A DNA stretch of 64,000 nt from Liopterus haemorrhoidalis. Lineage: Eukaryota; Arthropoda; Insecta; Coleoptera; Dytiscidae. The stretch is taken from assembly GCA_963971575.1 (NCBI GenBank), contig OZ020625.1, forward strand, positions 1,426,001-1,490,000, given 5' to 3'. Shown one piece after another: positions 55,430-64,000 of the stretch (position 1 is the first letter of the stretch; every line of letters begins with the position of its first letter). Below the pieces are notes generated by a model, which did not search any database, had not been told where the DNA came from, and saw nothing but the letters and a program-made list of their open reading frames with translations. The translations under genes were made by a program, and so were the position numbers.

Positions 55430-58400
55430 GCATTGCCAGGCTGGGAGTGCTTGTGTGTAGTCACTCGGCAAGCCTTTGTCTAGATTCTCAGAGCTGGGCT
55501 AGAGCTCTTATATATCATTATCCTGCAAAGGAGGGAAGTCTAACTTAGGGAAGCCAACAATGGAGGCATTGCCACGCTGGGAGTGCTGATGTATAGTCAC
55601 TCGGCAAGCCTTTGTCTAGATACTCAGAGCTGGGCTAGAGCTCTTATATATCATTATCCTGCAAAGGAGGGAAGTCTAACTTAGGGAAGTCAACTATGGA
55701 GGCATTGCCAGGCTGGGAGTGCTGGTGTATAGTCACTCGGCAAGCCTTTGTCTAGATTCTAAGAGCTGGGCTAGAGCTCTTATATTTCATTATCCTGCAA
55801 AGGAGGGAAGTCTAACTTAGGGAAGTCAACTATGGAGGCATTGCCACGCTGGGAGTGCTGATGTATAGTCACTCGGCAAGCCTTTGTCTAGATACTCAGA
55901 GCTGGGCTAGAGCTCTTATACATCATTATCCTGAAAAGGAGGGAAGTCTAACTTAGGGAAGTCAACTATGGAGGCATTGCCACGCTGGGAGTGCTGGTGT
56001 ATAGTCACTCGGCAAGCCTTTGTCTAGATACTCAGAGCTGGGCTAGAGCTCTTATACATCATTATCCTGAAAAGGAGGGAAGTCTAACTTAGGGAAGTCA
56101 ACTATGGAGGCATTGCCACGCTGGGAGTGCTGGTGTATAGTCACTCGGCAAGCCTTTGTCTAGATTCTCAGAGCTGGGCTAGAGCTCTTATACATCATTA
56201 TCCTGAAAAGGAGGGAAGTCTAACTTAGGGAAGTCAACTATGGAGGCATTGCCACGCTGGGAGTGCTGGTGTATATTCACTCGGCAAGCCTTTGTCTAGA
56301 TTCTCAGAGCTGGGCTAGAGCTCTTATACATCATTATCCTGAAAAGGAGGGAAGTCTAACTTAGGGAAGTCAACTATGGAGGCATTGCCACGCTGGGAGT
56401 GCTGGTGTATAGTCACTCGACAAGCCTTTGTCTAGATACTCAGAGCTGGGCTAGAGCTCTTATACATCATTATCCTGAAAAGGAGGGAAGTCTAACTTAG
56501 GGAAGTCAACTATGGAGGCATTGCCACGCTGGGAGTGCTGGTGTATAGTCACTCGACAAGCCTTTGTCTAGATACTCAGAGCTGGGCTAGAGCTCTTATA
56601 CATCATTATCCTGAAAAGGAGGGAAGTCTAACTTAGGGAAGTCAACTATGGAGGCATTGCCACGCTGGGAGTGCTGGTGTATAGTCACTCGGCAAGCCTT
56701 TGTCTAGATTCTCAGAGCTGGGCTAGAGCTCTTATACATCATTATCCTGAAAAGGAGGGAAGTCTAACTTAGGGAAGTCAACTATGGAGGCATTGCCACG
56801 CTGGGAGTGCTGGTGTATAGTCACTCGACAAGCCTTTGTCTAGATACTCAGAGCTGGGCTAGAGCTCTTATATTTCATTATCCTGCAAAGGAGGGAAGTC
56901 TAACTTAGGGAAGTCAACTATGGAGGCATTGCCACGCTGGGAGTGCTGGTGTATAGTCACTCGACAAGCCTTTGTCTAGATACTCAGAGCTGGGCTAGAG
57001 CTCTTATACATCATTATCCTGAAAAGGAGGGAAGTCTAACTTAGGGAAGTCAACTATGGAGGCATTGCCACGCTGGGAGTGCTGGTGTATAGTCACTCGG
57101 CAAGCCTTTGTCTAGATACTCAGAGCTGGGCTAGAGCTCTTATACATCATTATCCTGAAAAGGAGGGAAGTCTAACTTAGGGAAGTCAACTATGGAGGCA
57201 TTGCCACGCTGGGAGTGCTGGTGTATAGTCACTCGGCAAGCCTTTGTCTAGATTCTCAGAGCTGGGCTAGAGCTCTTATACATCATTATCCTGAAAAGGA
57301 GGGAAGTCTAACTTAGGGAAGTCAACTATGGAGGCATTGCCACGCTGGGAGTGCTGGTGTATAGTCACTCGGCAAGCCTTTGTCTAGATTCTCAGAGCTG
57401 GGCTAGAGCTCTTATACATCATTATCCTGAAAAGGAGGGAAGTCTAACTTAGGGAAGTCAACTATGGAGGCATTGCCACGCTGGGAGTGCTGGTGTATAG
57501 TCACTCGACAAGCCTTTGTCTAGATTCTCAGAGCTGGGCTAGAGCTCTAATATTTGATTATCCTACAAAGGAGGGAAGTCTAACTTAGGGAAGTCAACTA
57601 TGGAGGCATTGCCACGCTGGGAGTGCTGGTGTATAGTCACTCGACAAGCCTTTGTCTAGATTCTCAGAGCTGGGCTAGAGCTCTTATATTTCATTATCCT
57701 GCAAAGGAGGGAAGTCTAACTTAGAGAAGTCAACTATGGAGGCATTGCCACGCTGGGAGTGCTGGTGTATAGTCACTCGGCAAGCCTTTGTCTAGATACT
57801 CAGAGCTGGGCTAGAGCTCTTATACATCATTATCCTGAAAAGGAGGGAAGTCTAACTTAGGGATGTCAACTATGGAGGCATTGCCACGCTGGGAGTGCTG
57901 GTGTATAGTCACTCGACAAGCCTTTGTCTAGATTCTCAGAGCTGGGCTAGAGTTCTAATATTTCATTATCCTGCAAAGGAGGGAAGTCTAACTTAGGGAA
58001 GTCAACTATGGAGGCATTGCCACGCTGGGAGTGCTGGTGTATAGTCACTCGACAAGCCTTTGTCTAGATTCTCAGAGCTGGGCTAGAGCTCTAATATTTC
58101 ATTATCCTGCAAAGGAGGGAAGTCTAACTTAGGGAAGTCAACTATGGAGGCATTGCCACGCTGGGAGTGCTGGTGTATAGTCACTCGGCAAGCCTTTGTC
58201 TAGATACTCAGAGCTGGGCTAGAGCTCTTATATTTCATTATCCTGCAAAGGAGGGAAGTCTAACTTAGGGAAGTCAGCTATGGAGGCATTGCCACGCTGG
58301 GAGTGCTGGTGTATAGTCACTCGACAAGCCTTTGTCTAGATTCTCAGAGCTGGGCTAGAGCTCTTATATTTCATTATCCTGCAAAGGAGGGAAGTCTAAC

Positions 58401-59010
58401 TTAGGGAAGTCAACTATGGAGGCATTGCCACGCTGGGAGTGCTGGTGTATAGTCACTCGGCAAGCCTTTGTCTAGATACTCAGAGCTGGGCTAGAGCTCT
58501 TATACATCATTATCCTGAAAAGGAGGGAAGTCTAACTTAGGGAAGTCAACTATGGAGGCATTGCCACGCTGGGAGTGCTGGTGTATAGTCACTCGGCAAG
58601 CCTTTGTCTAGATTGTCAGAGCTGGGCTAGAGCTCTTTTATTTCATTATCCTGCAAAGGAGGGAAGTCTATCTTAGGGAAGTCAACTATGGAGGCATTGC
58701 CACGCTGGGAGTGCTGGTGTATAGTCACTCGGCAAGCCTTTGTCTAGATTGTCAGAGCTGGGCTAGAGCTCTTTTATTTCATTATTCTGCAAAGGAGGGA
58801 AGTCTATCTTAGGGAAGTCAACTATGGAGGCATTGCCACGCTGGGAGTGCTGGTGTATAGTCACTCGGCAAGCCTTTGTCTAGATTGTCAGAGCTGGGCT
58901 AGAGCTCTTTTATTTCATTATCCTGAAAAGGAGGGAAGTCTAACTTAGGGAAGTCAACTATGGAGGCATTGCCACGCTGGGAGTGCTGGTGTACAGTCAC
59001 TCGGCAAGCT
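55430..59010. repeat. 136-bp satellite, array D2 (~27 units)
   Basis: GAGGCATTGCC starts at 55563 and 58963, exactly 25 x 136 bp apart; one degenerate unit precedes. This subfamily reads CAAGCCTTTGTCTAGA and AAGGAGGGAAGTCTAACTTA, which sets it apart from D1 and D3. Confidence 0.95.
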
Positions 59011-59395
59011 GGAGAAGGTCTAATAGCTTAGACCTGGAGCTCTTAGATCTACTATTTCCATCAGGTGAAGCCTGGTGAATGAGAGCATTTATTTCTAAGG
59101 AAACGCTAATGTATAATCGTTTGGAGGTGCCATTGTGCATAAGTCCATCACCATTTCTCATACATACAACCACTACTAACCCGCTACCATACAATTACTA
59201 CCTACTACTAATACCTACAAAACCACAACCACATCTAAACCATAAAACTACTACCACCAATTATGCACAAAACCACCTCAAACTCTCTTATACAAAAGAA
59301 CATTTCCCAGAGAACTCTAATGCATCTCACACCTAGAGAAAAGTGCTCTTTTATTTAATTATCCTTTAAAGGGTGGAAGTCTTATTAAGGAAAGT
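59011..59395. other. Non-satellite insert between D2 and D3
   Basis: Unique sequence, CCA/ACTA-rich in the middle (59165-59270). No ORF or repeat pairing of note. It resumes with a decayed satellite fragment at about 59340. Confidence 0.4.
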
Positions 59396-62300
59396 GATAA
59401 ATGGAGGCATTGCCACGCTGGGAGTGCTGATGTATAGTCACTCGACAAGCCTATATCTAGACACTCAGAGCTGGGCTAGAGCTCTTATATTCAACTATCC
59501 TGTAAAGGTGGGAAGTCTAACTAAGGGTTGTCAGTTATGGAGGCATTGCCACGCTGGGAGTGCTGGTGTATAGTCACTCGACAAGCCTATATCTAGACAC
59601 TCAGAGCTGGGCTAGAGCTCTTATATTCAACTATCCTGTAAAGGTGGGAAGTCTAACTAAGGGTTGTCAGTTATGGAGGCATTGCCACGCTGGGAGTGCT
59701 GGTGTATAGTCACTCGACAAGCCTATATCTAGACACTCAGAGCTGGGCTAGAGCTCTTATATTCAACTATCCTGTAAAGGTGGGAAGTCTAACTAAGGGT
59801 TGTCCGTTATGGAGGCATTGCCACGCTGGGAGTGCTGATGTATAGTCACTCGACAAGCCTATATCTAGACACTCAGAGCTTGGCTAGAGCTCTTATAGTC
59901 AATTATCCTGTAAAGGTGGGAAGTCTAACTAATGGTTGTCCGTTATGGAGGCATTGCCACGCTGGGAGTGCTGATGTATAGTCACTCGACAAGCCTATAT
60001 CTAGACACTCAGAGCTGGGCTAGAGCTCTTATAGTCAATTATCCTGTAAAGGTGGGAAGTCTAACTAAGGGTTGTCCGTTATGGAGGCATTGCCACGCTG
60101 GGAGTGCTGGTGTATAGTCACTCGACAAGCCTATATCTAGACACTCAGAGCTGGGCTAGAGCTCTTATAGTCAATTATCCTGTAAAGGTGGGAAGTCTAA
60201 CTAAGGGTTGTCCGTTATGGAGGCATTGCCACGCTGGGAGTGCTGATGTATAGTCACTCGACAAGCCTATATCTAGACACTCAGAGCTGGGCTAGAGCTC
60301 TTATATGTCATTATCCTGTAAAGGTGGGAAGTCTAACTAAGGGTTGTCCGTTATGGAAGCATTGCCACGCTGGGAGTGCTGATGTATAGTCACTCGGCAA
60401 GCCTATATCTAGACACTCAGAGCTGGGCTAGAGCTCTTATATTCAACTATCCTGTAAAGGTGGGAAGTCTAACTAAGGGTTGTCCGTTATGGAGGCATTG
60501 CCACGCTGGGAGTGCTGATGTATAGTCACTCGACAAGCCTATATCTAGACACTCAGAGCTGGGCTAGAGCTCTTATATTCAACTATCCTGTAAAGGTGGG
60601 AAGTCTAACTAAGGGTTGTCCGTTATGGAGGCATTGCCACGCTGGGAGTGCTGATGTATAGTCACTCGACAAGCCTATATCTAGACACTCAGAGCTGGGC
60701 TAGAGCTCTTATATGTCATTATCCTGTAAAGGTGGGAAGTCTAACTAAGGGTTGTCCGTTATGGAAGCATTGCCACGCTGGGAGTGCTGATGTATAGTCA
60801 CTCGGCAAGCCTATATCTAGACACTCAGAGCTGGGCTAGAGCTCTTATATTCAACTATCCTGTAAAGGTGGGAAGTCTAACTAAGGGTTGTCCGTTATGG
60901 AGGCATTGCCACGCTGGGAGTGCTGATGTATAGTCACCCGACAAGCCTATATCTAGACACTCAGAGCTGTGCTAGAGCTCTTATAGTCAATTATCCTGTA
61001 AAGGTGGGAAGTCTAACTAAGGGTTGTCCGTTATGGAGGCATTGCCACGCTGGGAGTGCTGATGTATAGTCACTCGACAAGCCTATATCTAGACACTCAG
61101 AGCTGGGCTAGAGCTCTTATAGTCAATTATCCTGTAAAGGTGGGAAGTCTAACTAAGGGTTGTCCGTTATGGAGGCATTGCCACGCTGGGAGTGCTGATG
61201 TATAGTCACTCGACAACCCTATATCTAGACACTCAGAGCTGGGCTAGAGCTCTTATAGTCAATTATCCTGTAAAGGTGGGAAGTCTAACTAAGGGTTGTC
61301 CGTTATGGAGGCATTGCCACGCTGGGAGTGCTGATGTATAGTCACTCGACAAGCCTATATCTAGACACTCAGAGCTGGGCTAGAGCTCTTATAGTCAATT
61401 ATCCTGTAAAGGTGGGAAGTCTAACTAAGGGTTTTCCGTTATGGAGGCATTGCCACGCTGGGAGTGCTGATGTATAGTCACTCGACAAGCCTATATCTAG
61501 ACACTCAGAGCTGGGCTAGAGCTCTTATAGTCAATTATCCTGTAAAGGTGGGAAGTCTAACTAAGGGTTGTCCGTTATGGAGGCATTGCCACGCTGGGAG
61601 TGCTGATGTATAGTCACTCGACAAGCCTATATCTAGACACTCAGAGCTGGGCTAGAGCTCTTATAGTCAACTATCCTGTAAAGGTGGGAAGTCTAACTAA
61701 GGGTTGTCAGTTATGGAGGCATTGCCACGCTGGGAGTGCTGATGTATAGTCACTCGACAAGCCTATATCTGGACACTCAGAGCTGGGCTAGAGCTCTTAT
61801 AGTCAATTATCCTGTAAAGGTGGGAAGTCTAACTAAGGGTTGTCCGTTATGGAGGCATTGCCACGCTGGGAGTGCTGATGTATAGTCACTCGACAAGCCT
61901 ATATCTGGACACTCAGAGCTGGGCTAGAGCTCTTATAGTCAATTATCCTGTAAAGGTGGGAAGTCTAACTAAGGGTTGTCCGTTATGGAGGCATTGCCAC
62001 GCTGGGAGTGCTGATGTATAGTCACTCGACAAGCCTATATCTAGACACTCAGAGCTGGGCTAGAGCTCTTATAGTCAATTATCCTGTAAAGGTGGGAAGT
62101 CTAACTAAGGGTTTTCCGTTATGGAGGCATTGCCACGCTGGGAGTGCTGATGTATAGTCACTCGACAAGCCTATATCTAGACACTCAGAGCTGGGCTAGA
62201 GCTCTTATAGTCAATTATCCTGTAAAGGTGGGAAGTCTAACTAAGGGTTGTCCGTTATGGAGGCATTGCCACGCTGGGAGTGCTGATGTATAGTCACTCG

Positions 62301-62530
62301 ACAAGCCTATATCTAGACACTCAGAGCTGGGCTAGAGCTCTTATAGTCAACTATCCTGTAAAGGTGGGAAGTCTAACTAAGGGTTGTCAGTTATGGAGGC
62401 ATTGCCACGCTGGGAGTGCTGATGTATAGTCACTCGACAAGCCTATATCTGGACACTCAGAGCTGGGCTAGAGCTCTTATATTTCATTATCCTGTAAAGG
62501 GAGGAAGTCTAACTAAGGGAAGTCAGTTAT
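59396..62530. repeat. 136-bp satellite, array D3 (23 units)
   Basis: GAGGCATTGCC starts at 59404 and 62396, exactly 22 x 136 bp apart. The subfamily is that of D1 (CCTATATCTAGACACTC, GGTGGGAAGTCTAACTAA). Rare variants recur at fixed distances: TTATGGAAGC 408 bp apart (3 units), GGGTTTTCC about 680 bp apart (5 units), evidence of block duplications. Confidence 0.95.
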
Positions 62531-62577
62531 GGAGGCTTTATTATACACTGTCTCCGATAGCTTAATACTCAACCAGT

Positions 62578-62715
62578 GTTGAGGACTTACCCCGTGTAGC
62601 CCCAGCGGCTCTGGGCGCTACACCCTTCTTAGGACTTACAGCGGACTCTTCCATCGGTGGGCTGTAACAATAAAACAACAATGAGTAACTAAGTCCAACT
62701 ACCTTCAAAATACAG
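62578..62715. repeat. Right direct repeat flanking satellite arrays
   Basis: TGTTGAGGACTTACCCCGTG, GTAGCCCCAGCGGCTCTGGG, 'ccatcggtgggctgtaacaa' and 'ccttcaaaat' repeat the sequence at 54838-55003 in direct orientation with few differences. Confidence 0.7.
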
Positions 62716-62749
62716 TCTTTATTTAATGCTATTGTTTCATTTTATCAGT

Positions 62750-63320
62750 TGGGTAAAAATCGAAAAAATTGTGACCTCTTACGATTTTTTTCGTTTTTTT
62801 TTTTTTTTGGCATTTACAAGGATTTTGTTTAACCAGTCATATAAATTCAAAATATTGGGTGTTTAAGACCTTATTTTTTTTATAGATTAAGCAAAGCACA
62901 CTGAATTCAAAACTGTAAACCGCAGGTCTCTATCTATTACCGTGTTCAAGATGAAGATTTTTGAAATTTTGAAAAAAAAATTAATAAGTCAAAATTTTCA
63001 ACAAAAATTTTTTTTCTTCAATATGTGCTCTAAGGACATTTAGGACATCATAATTATAAAAATATCAACCGCAGATTTTTATCTATTATAGTTTTTAAGA
63101 TACGGTCGTGCGAATATCAATTTCTTGTACAATTCATCAGTTTCAAAATGATATAAATCAAAAATGGTCACGGCTTATTAGTCCCTAAGGATTTTGAAAA
63201 CTAGTCAGTTCTTTGATTTTACTCAAAAACGGTAATTTTTAACTTGTAATGGAGGTTATTTTTGAGATCTACGGTCCAAAATACATGGATACACAAATTT
63301 TAAACTAAATCTGAGATATT
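62750..63320. mobile_element. Half-copy of the 31-kb palindromic element
   Basis: 'gggtaaaaatcgaaaaaat', 'aaccagtcatataaattcaa', 'aaccgcaggtctctatctatt', 'ttgtaatggaggttatttttgag' match the element at 30735-31880 in order. Confidence 0.65.
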
Positions 63321-63348
63321 TAAAAAAAAAATAATTCAAAAAATTTAA

Positions 63349-63737
63349 AAGCGGAACTTGATTTTGCAATCAAGTTACTTTCATCGTTTAAATCGTGCCT
63401 TTCGGCCGTTTTGTTTAAGCTTTGTAAATCATACTTACAATAAACATTTTTTGGTTAAGGTTAATATCATTTTAAAATATCATTTTCTTTATATTTTGAT
63501 TTTTTGTGTCATTTTTAATACAAATATCCCATTTATTTATTTTTTTGTCATTAAAATATGTCAGAAAATTAATTTAAGTTTGACATATGTCATTCGTTTC
63601 CATGGTTTCATTGTTGGAATTTTAAATTTTGACATTCCAACGTGAAAAATGAAATAACCCAAGCAAGGTCCCTTTTCGTGACAACCTAAAAGAACGAAAT
63701 TCCCATTTAGTTCCGCCTAACCGTTTGGAACAGACTT
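63349..63737. mobile_element. TTCCAAACG-type MITE, copy 7
   Basis: Begins inside the left end (AAGCGGAACTTGATTTTGCA) and ends CTAACCGTTTGGAACAGACT. Same orientation as copy 2. Confidence 0.8.
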
Positions 63738-63894
63738 TTGTATCTATAAGCAATTCACTTTTGTAAGAACACACTAGATCTGGATATTTTGGTTACTTTT
63801 ATGGTGTGTTACTGACTTTAAATGTCAATTAAAAATATTCCTTAACCTGTAAAACCGACTTTAGGTTAATAAGGTTATGATCATTATAATTACA

Positions 63895-64000
63895 GTCTGT
63901 TCCAAGCGGTTAAGCGGAACTAAATGGGAATTTAGTTCTTTTAGGTTGTCACAAGAAGGGACCTTGCTTGGGTTATTTCATTTTTCACGTTGGGATGTCA
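63895..64000. mobile_element. TTCCAAACG-type MITE, copy 8, cut by window end
   Basis: AGTCTGTTCCAAGCGGTTAA followed by 'gaagggaccttgcttggg' and 'cacgttgggatgtca': an inverted-orientation copy that continues past the window. Confidence 0.8.

Noticed and set aside
59373..60117. 66- and 61-residue frames starting MEVLL / MVVRYGG
   Set aside because: Both are readings of the 136-bp satellite unit (ATLGVLMYSHSTSLYLDTQ) and repeat with it.

Overview
The window is nuclear DNA of an animal, most probably an insect. It is strongly AT-rich, has short-exon spliced genes with GT-AG introns, carries mariner, hAT, PIF/Harbinger-like and piggyBac-like elements, and has one core promoter with an arthropod-type TCAGT initiator. 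I cannot name the order or species. Only three conserved protein-coding genes are supportable: a KLHDC10/slim-type kelch protein (+, five exons, 20508-29685), the splicing factor SF3B6/p14 (-, three exons, 36505-35939) and the APC/C subunit APC7 (+, eight exons, 37991-44476). KLHDC10 and SF3B6 are convergent; SF3B6 and APC7 are divergent. They serve unrelated housekeeping jobs (ubiquitin-ligase substrate receptor, spliceosome, cell-cycle ubiquitin ligase).

The most remarkable region is 2.8-18.9 kb. A TATA box plus TCAGT initiator (2773-2807) stands in front of about 16 kb in which a 65-75 nt hairpin recurs roughly 100 times. The hairpin has a distal stem of variable sequence, an internal loop whose 3' side is usually ACGGA, a proximal GTACTRCA/TGTAGTAC stem and a short T-rich loop. 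Upstream and downstream copies are sequence-diverged singletons whose two arms have changed together. The middle holds two homogenised arrays: 12 copies at exactly 154 bp (5335-7096) and 73 copies at exactly 141 bp (7171-17466). The copies have pre-miRNA-like dimensions; whether they are transcribed and processed cannot be read from the sequence.

From 19.2 to 20.0 kb are GACA/CGACCGACAACG minisatellites. From 20.5 to 44.5 kb are the three genes, with introns and intergenic spacers filled by transposons: a mariner with another element inside it, two ~1.3-1.5 kb foldback elements carrying small ORFs in both arms, hAT MITEs with exact 8-bp target duplications, a ~375-bp MITE family present about eight times, and a CpG-rich 15-bp minisatellite inside KLHDC10 intron 4. 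From 45 to 64 kb there is no recognisable conserved gene: microsatellite-bearing elements, a 136-bp satellite in three arrays (about 67 units) with two of the arrays bracketed by ~165-bp direct repeats, and more MITEs to the window end.

Most long open frames in the window are by-products of repeats whose unit length is a multiple of three or which lack stops in several frames, and are not annotated as genes.
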